From Perognathus longimembris pacificus (lineage: Eukaryota > Chordata > Mammalia > Rodentia > Heteromyidae): DNA of 64,000 bases. The position numbers were made by a program, and so were the translations under genes. Position 1 is the stretch's first letter; the number at the start of each line of letters is the position of its first letter. The stretch covers positions 17,009,086 through 17,073,085 of the forward strand of contig NC_063188.1 of the NCBI RefSeq assembly GCF_023159225.1. The letters run 5' to 3'. Of the stretch, positions 1 to 11,082 are shown piece after piece. Below the pieces are notes generated by a model, which saw only the letters and a list, made by a program, of their open reading frames with translations, had not been told where the DNA came from and made no database searches.

Positions 1-8
1 GCCTTTTA

Positions 9-209
9 GGGCTGGGTATATGGCCTAGTGGTAAAGTGCTTGCCTTGTATACACGAAGCCCTGGATTCCTCAGCACCACATACATAGAGAAAGCCAGAAG
101 TGGTGCTGTGGCTCAGTGGTAAAGTGCTAGCTTTGAGCAAAAAGAAGCCAAGGACAGTGCTCAGGCCCTGAGTTCAAGCCCCAGGACTGGCAACAAAACA
201 AAACAAAAC
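9..209 (+). mobile_element. Type A SINE (ID + Geo dimer)
   Basis: Full dimer with A box 'ggcctagtggtaaagtgc'. The left monomer has lost its B box core. Tail (CAAAA)n; flanks 'gccttttag' and 'gccctttaa' look like a decayed target duplication. Confidence 0.88.
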
Positions 210-231
210 TGCCCTTTAAAGGGAGCATGAC

Positions 232-592
232 AAGCCAGGCCCTGGTGGTTCACAGTGTGTAATCCTAGCTACTGAGGAGGCTGAAATCTGAGGATCGCAG
301 TTCAAAGACAGGCAAGTCTGTGAGACTCTTATCTCCAAGAAACTATTTTTTTAAGTGGTGCAAGGACTCTTAGTGATAGAATGCTTGCGTAGCATGCATA
401 GGCCCTGGGTTCAATTCTTTGGTACCACATAAACACAAAAAATAAAAATTTAAAAATGAAATGAAAAACAAAAAAGCCAGAAGTGGTGTTGTGGCTCAAG
501 TGGTAGAGCGCTAGCCTTGAGCAAAAAGAAGCACAGGGACAGTGCTCAGGCCCAGAGTTGAAGCCCCAGTACTGGCAAAAAAAAAAAAAGGC
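232..592 (+). mobile_element. Composite SINE: 7SL-like half, ID monomer, Geo half
   Basis: A 7SL-like left part (232-345) is followed by an ID-type monomer with B box 'ggttcaattc' (350-440), an A-rich linker, then a Geo monomer (475-577). It is either a three-part element or an insertion into a type B copy. Confidence 0.7.
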
Positions 593-1022
593 AATGTTAC
601 TATAAGAATAAAAATCTAACTTATTCTAAGTACTTGTAATGTAATCTGAATACTGAATAATAAAAGAGGTTGATTTTAAAATCAATCTAAATTTGTATTT
701 TTTTGTCTTTTGCTTCACTGACGTTTTAACTAGTCCACAAATAAATGGCCAGTATTATCAAGTGGTAATATTTCCTAAGCCTATTTGAAAATAGAGTATG
801 CTCTGTTACTTTTGCAAATGTCCTGGCTGCATTTCTGTCCTCTCCTGCTCCTCTCCCACTCCCAGCAGGACACTGGCTCCCGGTAGTGAGGGACCTGCCT
901 GATGAGTTGAAAGTTCAACCTCTGCTTGAGTGGTGGAGATCTGGGAAGAGTTTAAATTCTGCATTCGCTGGGAAGCGATAGGGCTGAAAAGTTGCAGGGA
1001 AATGACCTCTGGTTTAGCCACA
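593..1022. other. Upstream flank, unique sequence
   Basis: AT-rich to 800, then mixed sequence. Open frames of up to 100 codons overlap on both strands without family resemblance; no gene is called. Confidence 0.6.
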
Positions 1023-1456
1023 TGTGAGAATGTCCGTGTTAGGGAAATGGAGAACAGAAAATGGACTGGATCCTCAACAGGCAAGGACTGTTTATTGACA
1101 AACAGCAAGGGGCACAGACCTTCCAGCTAGTTTGGAGATGGTGCAAGGGGGAGGGGGCGAATTTGGGACCAGGCTTATAAGGGATCTGAGCAAGGAGGCA
1201 GAGGCTAATGAAAAAAAAAACATTAGGTCTGGGAAGTTTGGGGCTTTTCCTTGGGCCCACAAAGGACTGTTTATAGCTGGGCCTGCCTAGGTGAGTTTCC
1301 CTGCTTGCATATCAAAGCAGGTTCACACATACCTGAGGTTCTACCAGGTGTCTGTAAGCGCCTGAGGCAATGGGGGGGGGCAATCCTTCAGTCCCTAACC
1401 AGGGACCAATGGGGTGCTCCAGAGCAAAAAGTTTCTCTCTGAGTGTCCAAGGCACA
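1023..1456 (-). mobile_element. Probable solo LTR of an endogenous retrovirus
   Basis: Read on the minus strand it begins TGTGCC and ends CTCACA. A CCAAT element lies near 1408, a TATA-like CTTATAAG at 1174-1181 and AATAAA at 1091-1096, the order of U3, R and U5. No coding remains nearby, and no clear target duplication was found, so the ends are provisional. The family was not identified. Confidence 0.55.
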
Positions 1457-2925
1457 TTATTAAAAAGAAAACAGAAATAGTGGCAATTACTAAGGCCCTT
1501 GGCAGGAGTCCTTCCTTAGCCTAGCCACCTCCTGCTTTTACTGCCCTGGACTTGCCGCCTGTTCTCTAGGCCTCCACCCTGAGCCCACCGCAGAGCAGTT
1601 CACCATCTGCTAATGACTCTAGACACGTGCCTGTGTGGCTATTCTGCTCCCCTAAATGAGATCTTCAGCCTTAGACTTCGCGCCAAGTAAAGGAGCGGGA
1701 AGCCAGGGTGCCTCTTCACCCCCAACTCACTGCTTCCTCCCATCCCCCATCACACCGCACCCCCACCCCACCGTGCGAAATTGCCTGCCCTCCCAGCCCC
1801 ATCACCAGCCCCTGTGATTAAAGCTCCCTTGGCTAGAGGGTGGAGGTGGGGTGCCGGCACCTCAAATGATCTGTGGAATAAGAGGGGGAGGGGGGGCCCC
1901 AGGCCTGGCCATCTCTTCCTCTGAGAGTAGGTGAAGATCTTTGGGGAAAGAACTTCCGGGTCTTCTCAGGCAGACATTTTATCTGCTGAGGTGGTCTCAG
2001 CATCACTTAGGATTTGCGCTCCAGCCACAATTCCCCACCAGAGGGAAAACCTAATTCCTAGTCCTCAGCTCTCTTCCGAGATCAGCGCAAAGGAAGCAGC
2101 AAACTCCTAAGCTGAACGGGCCACTTTATGTTGGAGCACAAAGCCTTCCTAAGGGGGATGGGCGAGGCATTTAAGTTCCTGGCATCCAGGTCCCCTGGAG
2201 AGAAAGCAGCCAAGAAGGCTGGACAGTAGCACCTCCTCCCAAAGACTCTTTTCACACCTTTTGGAGGCCACAAGACACATCTAGACCAACTGCCCTTGCC
2301 AGAAGCTCCTGGTGCTGGCGTTTCAAGCCTAGGGTTATAATGCTATTCATGACTTGCAGTGTATAAACATGAGGCCTTAATTAGGGGTCTCTCCCCAAAA
2401 GTTCACTTAAGGATAGAAAAATGCAATACTATGCATGTATTATTAAAGTGAATTTATTTTGCTGAGTAAAGATCTGTTATTGGAATGTGATGTTCATTTA
2501 TCTGGCCCAAAGAACATTTATTAATACTTTTTGATGGTCATGATGCAGGGAATTGGTCGGGGTCTTAGGATATTCCTTAGATAGGGACAGATTAGTGCAC
2601 AATTTTTATAAGTGGCAATAGCAAATATGAACACGTCTTATCTATGTGTGCCTCAGTTATGAAAGAATTAAAGTTAGGATAGAGGACATGGCCTGTTAGC
2701 ATCTTGGCCTAGCTACCAGGCTCAAATCAGATGCAAAAAAGAAATTGTTTTAGAACATCTTGCCTCTGCCCCTGTTTACTGTGTTTTAGGTTCCAGAAAC
2801 TTCTTAGGAAACTAGGGAGAGAATTTGAAGAAAGAACTTGACTGGGAACTAACAACTAATAAGAATGCTGTGATAGTCAACCAGAAAGGTGTTACCTTCC
2901 AAAACATCTAATTGTAGTAGGGGCA
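1457..2925. other. Upstream flank, mostly unique
   Basis: GC-richer to about 2340, including a C-rich stretch (1720-1800) and G runs (1880-1900), then AT-rich. No repeat or gene recognised. It could hold promoter-distal regulatory sites. Confidence 0.55.
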
Positions 2926-3210
2926 ACCAAGCCAATTTGGTAGCTCACTCCTGTAATCTTAGCTACTCAGGAGGCTGAGATATGAGGATTGCAGTTTGAA
3001 GCCAGCCTCAGCAGGAAAGTCTGTGCGACTCTTGTCTCCAATATACCACCACCAGAAAACCAAAAAGGCAGAAATGGAACTGTGGCTCAAGTGGCAGTGC
3101 TCTAGCCTTGAGCACAAAAAGCTCAGGGATAGTGTGCAGGCCCTGTCGAGGCCCAGGAAGCTCAGGGATAGTGTATAGGCCCTGGTTCAAACCCCGGGAC
3201 TTACAAAAAA
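2926..3210 (+). mobile_element. Type B SINE with internal duplication
   Basis: 7SL-like left half plus Geo. Inside Geo a segment of about 50 bases ('ctcagggatagtgt') is repeated. Confidence 0.85.
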
Positions 3211-3236
3211 CTCTCACTCTAAAAATATTTTTAATA

Positions 3237-3430
3237 TCTAGGCACTGGTGTCTGGTGCTCCTAATCACAGCTACTCAGGAGCCTGAGACCTGGAAGATCA
3301 AAGTTTGAAGTCAGCTCAGTTAGAAAAGGCTGTGAGATTTTTATCTCTGTATCTGGCAAAAAGCCAGACTGGAGGCACAAGTCTTTTGAGCTCAAGTCCC
3401 AGTATTAGTCTTAACACACACACACACACA
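3237..3430 (+). mobile_element. Diverged type B SINE with (CA)n tail
   Basis: Decayed left half and Geo; in place of poly(A) it runs into (CA)n at 3414-3430. It ends about 160 bases upstream of the CCAAT element. Confidence 0.7.
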
Positions 3431-3539
3431 TATGCACACCATAATTTGTGTTTGCAAATGGTCGTGTACAAATGTGGTCACTTCAAAATGGGCTCTGTCT
3501 GCTTGGGGAGGGTGAGTGACCTGTAACTCACCTTTGCCT

Positions 3540-4170
3540 TCGAGGAAAAGCAAGGCAAGGCAAGGCGTTAGTCTTGGCGGGAGAGTGGCCCGTCCAATCC
3601 CCGGGTGGGAGGAGGGGCTGCACGAACGCCTTCCCATGAGGCAGCGCGCGAGGCTATATATTCACGCACCGCGGAGGCAGTCGTTCTGTATTGGAAGTCT
3701 GGGCAGCTCGCTGAGCTCGTTGCAGCGGCAGCTGCACGGTCTTTTCGCGCCCCTCCCTTTCCTCCTCCTCTTTCTCCTCCTCCACTCAGCTCCAGTCAGG
3801 CAGATTAGCTCGGTTTGAGGTAAGTGGCTCCCGCCCCCGTCTCCGCCTTTACCTCGGGGAAAAGGGCCTGGGCTTTTCTCCCGCTGGGAGGGAGAAGGGT
3901 GGCCGCCCAGCTGCTGAGATAGTGGGCAAAGGGTGGCTGGAGTCGAGGCAATTCACTGGGGCGCGGGGAGCGTGCGAGGTTCGCTGTGCGGAGGCGGGTG
4001 GGCCACCATTTTGACTGGGCTTTGAAGCGGGAGGGCTCTCGGAGAGGACGTTCTGTGAGGGACCCTCCTCAGCGCTCGCGCTTGCAAAGGTCTCGGGTGC
4101 GTGGGAGAGAAGCCACTGGGAGACTGGTTAGCTGTGTCGAGGGGGCGAGCTCCACGGACTAGCTGCCTCA
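3540..4170 (+). promoter_or_regulatory. ZNF280C: CpG-rich promoter of ZNF280C with CCAAT and TATA elements
   Basis: This is the only markedly GC- and CpG-rich block in the window. It holds a CCAAT element near 3595-3600 and a TATA-like 'ctatatatt' near 3654-3662, about 30 bases before a plausible start near 3685. A splice donor follows at 3820. The direction and the absence of any other gene make this the ZNF280C promoter. A TATA box inside a CpG island is less common than TATA-less initiation. The exact start site is not proven. Confidence 0.75.
3685..3819 (+). other. ZNF280C: ZNF280C non-coding exon 1 (5' UTR)
   Basis: The 5' end is set about 30 bases after the TATA-like box; the 3' end is the strong donor GAG|gtaagt. 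The second half is pyrimidine-rich (repeated cctcctc). An open frame crosses the exon but has no family match, and the recognisable start codon is in exon 2. The next acceptor with a matching reading frame is at 15560, so intron 1 is about 11.7 kb. Confidence 0.65.
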
Positions 4171-5308
4171 GCTCCTGAGGCCTGTGAGACTTGTCTATTT
4201 CTAGCTTTTTGGCGTGGGGACGACTCCCTTTGTATGTTTAATGCTGATGTTTTGACGAGACCCGCCCACTAGCAAGTCCCTTCAGTTTCAATGGTGAAAC
4301 TATTGGGGTTCCAAACTTTGAGTTATCTATGCTCCCACAGACCTTTGGTTCTGCCTGGTCCCCTTGCCACGGATATTTCCGTGCTTGCACTCTTGTTCTC
4401 GCCGAAGGGACTCCCTCCTCTGTCACAGAAATCGTGCTCCATCCCGTTATTGTCTGGAGGATAAAAGCCCTGAGGGGAAACGTGGGGTTAGAGACACGAT
4501 TTTCTAACAGCGTGCTGAGCAGGGGCTTTCTTAATGAGATGGAAAAAATGATCTCATTTTGAGGTTTTCCTCAGAAAACCTGCCAAAGAGATGGAGGGAC
4601 TTCCTTTCAACTTATCTCCTAAGTTTGGGTGCTTTTTAGGAAGATGTCTGAGGACAGCATCAAGTGAACCAATTTCTCCAAGCAAAGAAGAGCATTAGAG
4701 GATTCCCTTTGTTTAAGATTTGTTGAATTTTTAAAAAGTCTGTGAATTTATATGTTTCAGATTAGGACTGCGTTTTAATGTCCTTTAGTACCATTAAATA
4801 TACATTTGAAATCTACAGATGCAATTCTAGACTACAAGTCTCCTCCAAGCATTTGTGAGGTGTCCTGCTTTGGGCACTTCTCAAACTGGTACCTTCAGGG
4901 ATGGGGAACTTTTGTTGGTTCGTTCGTTTTTGTTTCTTCCCAAAGACCATTTGGTTATTAATAACGTCAGTTTGTGTCTACTTTACTGAGTTTCTCTTGA
5001 AAAGAGCTACATTTATTGAATTTCAGATCCTACCTTTGATTGCATTGGAGGACTAGACAAAATTATTTTTTCCCACTCCTGAAAGATTATGAGGGCACTT
5101 GCTTAGAAAATTTAGATCTTTGCCTGTTTTAATATCATTACAAATTCAATTATTTTGCATTTTTATATTCCCTGATAGCACCCCCTTTGGAGTGGGCTGT
5201 GATGTATTGAACTGATTTGAAGGCGAGAAAACAGTGTAAAGGAATGGTCATATGGTCAGTAAGTAGAACAAGTTCTTGAAATAAGATCTGGCAAATTGTA
5301 CCCCATCC
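4171..5308. other. ZNF280C: Intron 1, unique proximal part
   Basis: No repeat recognised. The first-intron position next to the CpG island makes enhancer content plausible but nothing specific is seen. Confidence 0.6.
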
Positions 5309-5552
5309 CCCTTTTGGCCGGTCCTGGGACTTGAACTCTGGGCCTGGGTGCTGTCCCTGAGCCTCTTTGTGCTGAAGGCTAGCCTAGCACTCTACCACTT
5401 GGGCCACTGTGCCACTTCTGGCTTTTTTCTGAGAGTTTATTGAAGATAAGAGTCCCACGGACTTTCCTGCCTAGGCTGGGTTTGAATTGCAATCCTCAGG
5501 TCTCAGTCTCCTCAGTGCTAGGATTACATGTGTAAGCCACTGGCACCCAACT
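5309..5552 (-). mobile_element. Type B SINE, first of the intron 1 cluster
   Basis: Complete antisense copy from 'ggccggtcctggg' to 'gtaagccactggcaccc'. Confidence 0.88.
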
Positions 5553-5686
5553 ACTTCTGGCTTTTTGATAGTTACCTAAAGATAAGTCTCAGACTTTCCT
5601 GACCCTAGCTGACTTCAAACCTCAACCCTCAGATCTCAGCCTCATGAGTAGATAGGAGTACAGCTATGAGCCAACAGGGCCCAGCG
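5553..5686 (-). mobile_element. Type B SINE, partial
   Basis: Left half and part of Geo only. It joins the previous copy without a spacer. Confidence 0.75.
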
Positions 5687-5689
5687 GTG

Positions 5690-5897
5690 CCTCCCCCTTT
5701 TTGCCTGTCAAAGGGCTTGAATTCAGGACCTAGGCGCTGTCCCTGAGCTCTTTTGCCACTTGCAGTTTTTGAGTGGTTAATTGGAGATAAGGGTCTCAGA
5801 GAGGGTTTTCTGCCTGGGATGGCTTTGAAGCGCAATCCTCAGATCTCAGCCTCCTGAGTAGTGAGGATTACAGGCATGAACCAATAGGGCCAAGCTG
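5690..5897 (-). mobile_element. Type B SINE
   Basis: Shares with the next copy the unusual 'tgacagtca/tgtcaaagggcttgaattcaggacct' and 'gccacttgcag...ttttgagtgg' variants, so the two are probably duplicates of each other. Confidence 0.82.
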
Positions 5898-5904
5898 TGC
5901 CCCC

Positions 5905-6140
5905 TCTCCCCCTTTTTGACAGTCACAAGGCTTGAATTCAGGACCTGGGCGCTGTCCCTTAGCTCCTATGCTCAAGGCTAGGACTCTACTACTTGGAGCC
6001 ACAGTGCGACTTGCAGGTTTTGAGTGGTCAATTGGAGATAGGAGTATCTTGGGGACTTTTATCCCTGGGATGGCTTCGAACCATGATCTTCACATCTCAG
6101 CCTCCTGAGTAGCTAGGATTACAGGCATGAGCCACTGGCA
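5905..6140 (-). mobile_element. Type B SINE
   Basis: Sister of the preceding copy (same 'cttgaattcagg' and 'acttgcaggttttgagtgg' features). Confidence 0.82.
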
Positions 6141-6215
6141 TGTGCCCCCCTTTTTTAATGGAAGTGGAGTGGTGGGGAAAAGTAACCTAATCTAAAGAAA
6201 TATTCAGTCCGCCTC

Positions 6216-6419
6216 TTTTTTTGTGTGTGCCAGTCCTGGGGCTTGATCTTAGGACCTAGGTTCTGTCCATTAATTCTGTGTTCAAGATTACCACTCTGTC
6301 ACTTGAGCTACAGTTCCATTTCTGACTTTTTGGTGGTGAATTGGCCCAGGCTGGCTTTGAACCTTGATCCTAATATCTCAGCCTCATGAGTAGCTAGGAT
6401 TACAGGCCACCAGTGTCCC
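6216..6419 (-). mobile_element. Type B SINE with internal deletion
   Basis: The 'agagtctcacagactttcctg' part is missing between Geo and the left half. Confidence 0.8.
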
Positions 6420-6430
6420 ACTTTCCCTTT

Positions 6431-6607
6431 TAATTTTTTTTGCCAGTCCTGGGGCCTGAGCACTGTCTCTGGCTTCTTTTTGCTCAAACTAGCACTTAAG
6501 CCACAGCACCACTTCTGGCTTTTTCTGTTTATGTAGTGCTGAGGAATCAAACCCAGGGCTTCATGAGTGCTAAACGAGCACTTTACCACTAAGCCACATT
6601 TCCAGCT
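6431..6607 (-). mobile_element. Type A SINE
   Basis: Geo part lacks about 20 bases after 'cctggggc'. ID monomer retained to 'aagccacatttccagc'. Confidence 0.87.
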
Positions 6608-6619
6608 GTCCCTCCTTAT

Positions 6620-6820
6620 TTTTTTTTTTTGCCAGTCCTGGGGCTTGAACTCAGGGCCTGAGCACTGTCCCTGGCTTCTTTTTGCTCAAGGCTAGCACTC
6701 TACCACTTGAGCCACAGCACCACTTCTGCCTTTTTCTGTTTATGTGGTGCTGAAGAATCGAACCCAGGACTGCATGCATGATAGGCAAGCACTTTACAGC
6801 TAAGCCACATTCCCAGCCCC
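6620..6820 (-). mobile_element. Type A SINE
   Basis: Near-complete copy of the older 'tttatgtggtgctg' subfamily. Confidence 0.9.
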
Positions 6821-6837
6821 CCCTTAATTTTTAAGAC

Positions 6838-7033
6838 TTTTTTTGTCCATCATGGGCCTTGAACTCAGAGCCTGGATGCTATCCCTGAGCCTCTTTGTGC
6901 TCAAGACCAGCACTCTACCACTTGAGTCCCAACACCACTTCTGTCCTTTTCTGTGTATGTGTTGCTGAGGAATCAAACCCAAGACTTCATGCATGCTAGG
7001 CAAGCACTCTACTGCTAAGTCACATTCCCAGCG
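6838..7033 (-). mobile_element. Type A SINE, last of the cluster
   Basis: Diverged start 'ttgtccatcatgggcc'. Ends 'agtcacattcccagcgcc'. Confidence 0.85.
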
Positions 7034-7138
7034 CCCTTTTTAAATTTTTGAACTCCAGATCTCAAGTGTTTCTGTTTAACAGTAATTTTTTCCAGGTAGT
7101 TTTCTAGTAAATACTGACATTTCCATTTCATTCCAGGT

Positions 7139-7345
7139 TTTTTGTGTGTGTGTGTGAGTTTGTGTATGTGGGTGTGTTTGTGTGTGTACCTGTGCTGGGA
7201 GCACATCATGAACTCAGGGCTTCACTTTTTCACTTGATTTTTTTTCCCCTCAACACTGGCACTCTTGAGACACAACTCCACTTCCAGTATTTTGCTGCTT
7301 AATTAGAGAAAAATGTCACTTACATTTACCTGCTTGCACTGGTAG
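7139..7345 (-). mobile_element. (TG)n followed by decayed type B SINE
   Basis: (TG)n at 7139-7190 abuts the Geo end of a degraded antisense copy ('gaactcagggcttc', 'gagacacaactccacttcc'). Confidence 0.6.
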
Positions 7346-10340
7346 ATTTTTAGCCTTTTTCCTTCCTCTTTCTCCCTTCCTCTCCCTCACCCATTTCCTC
7401 TTCCACCTCTCCCTCTTCCTCTCCTATCTCTCCTCTCCTCTGCCCTCCTTTCTCCCTCTTCTTCCTCTCCCCTCTTCTCCCCTCCCCTGCCTTGCACTCC
7501 AGCCGTCTTCCCCTCCTCTCTTACCCTCCCCGCCCCTTCCTTCCCTCTCTCTCTTCTCCCCTGCCCTCCACTTCCCTATTATCTCCTGCACTCCCCTCTT
7601 CTCCTCCCCTGCCTTCCCCTTTTCTTTCCTTTCCTCCTCCCCCTGTCCTCCTCTTTCTTCATCCCCCCTTCTCCTTTTTCCTGTCTTGCTTTCTGATGCC
7701 TTCTCCTCTCCTCTCCTCTCCTTTTCCTCTTCACTGCCCACTCTCTGCTCTCCTCCCCAGCTTTCCTTTTCCCTTGCCACCTCTCCCCTGCCATCTCTTT
7801 CCCTCTTCTCCCTTCCCCTCCTCTTCTTCTCCTCTCCCTTCCCCCTCCTCCCCTCCTCTTCTCCTCTCCCTCTTCTATCCTCCCCTCCCCTTCTCTTCCT
7901 CTTCGCTCTTTCACTGCCTTCCACCCCCTCCTTTCCTCTCCCTCTTTATCCCTCCACCGCCATCTCCTACCCTGACCTCTCTTCTCCCTCTTCTTCTCTC
8001 CCTTGCCCTCCAACCCTCTCTCTTCTCCCCTCACTTCTTTCCTCCCTGTCCCACGTCTCTTCTCTATCTTCTGCCTTCCCCTGACCTCCTCTCCCATTCT
8101 CAACCTGTTCTCCCAACCACTGACCTCCTGTCCTACCCCCTCCTCTTTTGTACTCTCTTCCTTCCTCTTCTCCTCTGATCTCCCCTCCTTTCCTGCCCTC
8201 CCCGCTCCTCTCTTGCCCTCCTCTCTCCTGCCCTCCCTTCCCCTGCCTCTACTTCAACTCACCATCAACCATCCTCTTTCCTCTCCTCTTCTGCTCACCC
8301 CTCCCGATTCCTTCTCCCCTCCCCTGCCCTTCCCTCCTTCCTCTTCCTCTATTTTCCTCTCATTCCCTCTCTCCATTCCCCTGGCCTCTGCCTATTCCCC
8401 GTCTCCCGTTTCCTCCTCTCTTTTCCCTCTTTTTCACATCCCTACTCTGCCCTGCTTTCCTCTCCTCTATCTCTTCTCCACTCCCCTGCCTTGCCCTTCC
8501 CTCCTCTTTTCCCTCAAACCCTACATTCCTCTGCCCTTTCCTCTCTTGCCCTGCCCTCCCCTCCACTGTCCACTCCTCTTTTGCCCTCCCCTCCACTTTT
8601 CTCCCCTACCCATTTCTCCCCTCCTTTCCTCCCTCTTCTCCCTCTCCTGCCCTCCACCTTCCTTTCCTCTCCTCTCCTTCTCCCTTCTCTTGCCTCCCCC
8701 TCCTCTTGCTTCTCCAGCCCCTTTCCTGTCCTCCTCTGCTCTTTCCTTCCCTCTCCCCAATTCTTTCCTCTTCTGTTCTTTGTCATCATCTTTCCTCCCC
8801 TCCTCATCTTCCCTCTTCCTCTTCTCCCCCCTTCTCCCCTCTCTTCCCTCACCATTCCTTCCCTATTTCTTTCCTCTGTCCCCTGTGCTCCTCTGCCCTC
8901 CCTCCTTCTTCTACCTTCTCATGCCCTCCCCTGCCTTCTCTTCCATTCTCTCTTCTTTCCTCTGCCTTCCCCTTTTCTCCTCACCTCTAAAATTTCTCCT
9001 CTCCCCTCCTCTTTCCCCATCTCTCATCTACTCTCCTCCCTGCCATTTTCTCTTCCTCTCCCCTGCCCTCCCCATTCCACTACACTGCTCTTTTTTCTCT
9101 ATTCTTCCCCCTTGTGTCTTTACCTCCTTTCCTCTCTTCTCCCTTCTCCTGCTCTCCCCTCTCCTCTCTTTCCTCTTTTCTTTTCTCTCATCACCTTTCC
9201 TCCCCAGTAGTTCCTCTCTTCTCCTCTATTTTCCCCTTTCCTCTCCTGCCCTCTCCTTTTCTCTCCTCCCTTGCCTTACTGTCCCCTTACTTCCCCTCCC
9301 CTCTTTCTTTCAGTCTTCTACCCTCCTCTCTTCTATCCCTTTTTTTATGTTTATTCTATTTTTTAATTTAAATTTTGTTGACAAGGTGTTGTGCAAAAGG
9401 GGTACAGTACATAATAAGGCAGTGAGTACATTTCTTGTGATATCTTACACCCTCGTTTTTCTTTCCCTTCCCTAGTTCAGGTAGGCGTATATACAATATC
9501 CAGTGTACCAAAATCATATACAGTAATCACGTAGCGTACACCAAAGGAAATTCACCTATCCTTTATTTGCCTGTCCTCTACCCTCCCCTCCATTCATCTG
9601 CTCTCTTCTCCCCTCTCATCCTCTCTCCTCTTCTCCCTCTTCTCCACTCTCCTGCCTTCCCCTCCTCTCCTGTTCTCTCCATCCCCTTTTCTCCCATTCT
9701 CTGCCTTCCCCTCCTCTTTCCCCTCTGTCTTCTCTCGTCTACTCTTTTCTTCCCCTGCCAAACTTTGTCTTCTCCCCTTCTCTGCCCTCCCTTCCTCTTT
9801 CCTCTCCTCCTATGCCATCTCCTCTCCCCCTCCCCTCCCCATCCCTAACTTCCTGCCTTCCTCTCCTCCCCTTTCCTCCACTCTGTTCCCCTCCTCTGCC
9901 CTCCCTTCCCCTTTCCTCCTCTCCCTCCTCTCCCTCTCCTGTCCTCCTCTTCCCTCCCTTCCTCTCTCTTCCTCTTCCTTGCTCTTTCCTTCCCTCCTCT
10001 CCCCTGTTTCCTCCTGGCTTCTTATCTTTTCTACTCTCCCTCTCTCCCCGCCCCTGTCCTCCGTTTCCCTGCCTTCACCTCCTCTCTTTTCTTCTCTCCT
10101 CTTCTCTCCTGCCTCCCCTTTCCTCTCCTCTTCCCCTGCCTTCCTTCCCCTCTTCGCTCCTGTCCTCCCCTGACCTCTCCTTCATCTGCACCTTTCCTTT
10201 CTTTTCTTCCTCATTCTCCTTTCTCACTTCCCTCTCTATCCTCTTCCTCTTCTGATTACCCTATCCTTACTATTCTCCCTCCTCCCTCTTCTTGCCCTGC
10301 TCTCCCTCTTTTCCACACTGATTCCCCTCCCCTTCCATCT
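7340..10340. repeat. About 3-kb polypyrimidine tract in intron 1
   Basis: The + strand is almost wholly C and T with few purines, built from irregular variants of 'ctcccctgccctcc' and 'cctcttctcc'. An L1 3'-end piece interrupts it near 9345-9560. Very long open frames on both strands (Ser/Pro/Leu on one, Arg/Glu/Gly on the other) follow from the base composition and are not genes. Confidence 0.95.
9345..9560 (-). mobile_element. L1 3'-end fragment inside the pyrimidine tract
   Basis: Reads 'ttgttgacaaggtg', 'gtacagtac', 'acatttcttgtgatat', parallel to the L1 3' ends at 23.3, 41.3 and 58.9 kb. It splits the pyrimidine tract. Confidence 0.65.
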
Positions 10341-10366
10341 TCTTTATTTTTTCTATCTTGTCATTT

Positions 10367-10383
10367 AATTAATTAATTAATTT
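10367..10383. repeat. (AATT)n short repeat
   Basis: 'ttaattaattaattaatt' immediately before a type B SINE end. Confidence 0.85.
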
Positions 10384-10552
10384 CGCCAGACCTGGACCTT
10401 GAACTCAGGCCCAGGGCACTGTCCCTGATCTTTTTTGACTGAAGACTAGCGAGGTACCACTTGAGCCACAGCGCCACTTCTGGCCTTTTCTGAGTAGTTT
10501 GTTGGAGATAAAGACTCACAGACTTTCCTTCCCAGGCTGGCTGTGAGTTCTT
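10384..10552 (-). mobile_element. Type B SINE, partial
   Basis: Geo and part of the left half ending 'ccaggctggctgtgagttc'. Flows into a second 7SL-like piece (10560-10625). Confidence 0.8.
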
Positions 10553-10755
10553 TTCTTTTGAAGATGGAATCTTAAAGAGTTTCTGTACAGGCTTGCTTAG
10601 AACTTCACTCCCCAGATAATCAGCCTCGCCTCTCCTTCTCTCTCCTATTCCTCCTCTCCCTCTCTCCTCCCTCTGTCTTTCTGTCTCTATCTCTCTTTGC
10701 CTCCTCTCCCTTTCATTCTTCTCCCATACCCACACCCTCTTTTGTTTTCTTTTTT

Positions 10756-10956
10756 TCTTTTTTTTTGCCAGTCCTGGGGCTTGGACTCAGGGCCTGAGCA
10801 CTGTCCCTGGCTTCTCTTTGCTCAAGGCTAGCACTCTGCCACTTGAGCCACAGCGCCACTTCTGTCCATTTTCTGTATATGTGGTGCTGGGGAATTGAAC
10901 CCAGGGCCTCATGTATACGAGGCAAGCACTCTTGCCACTAGGCCATATCCCCAGCC
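10756..10956 (-). mobile_element. Young type A SINE
   Basis: Well preserved. Target duplication beginning 'ccctcttttgttttc' at about 10735 and 10957. Confidence 0.93.
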
Positions 10957-11082
10957 CCCTCTTTTGTTTTCTTTTTTCAATATTCTTAATCTCTACTCAA
11001 TATGGATTTATATATTTAGTGCCAGTACTAGGGCCTGAACTTAGAACCTCAGTGCTGTCCTTTAGCTTTTTTACTGACTCCT

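Noticed and set aside
1023..1456. Full endogenous retrovirus
   Set aside because: Only LTR-like signals are present; no gag, pol or env similarity is visible on either side.
8003..9475. 490-codon open frame and several others of 80-280 codons on both strands in the pyrimidine tract
   Set aside because: They are pure consequences of C/T composition (few stops): Ser/Pro/Leu on one strand, Arg/Glu/Gly on the other. No domain or start context.
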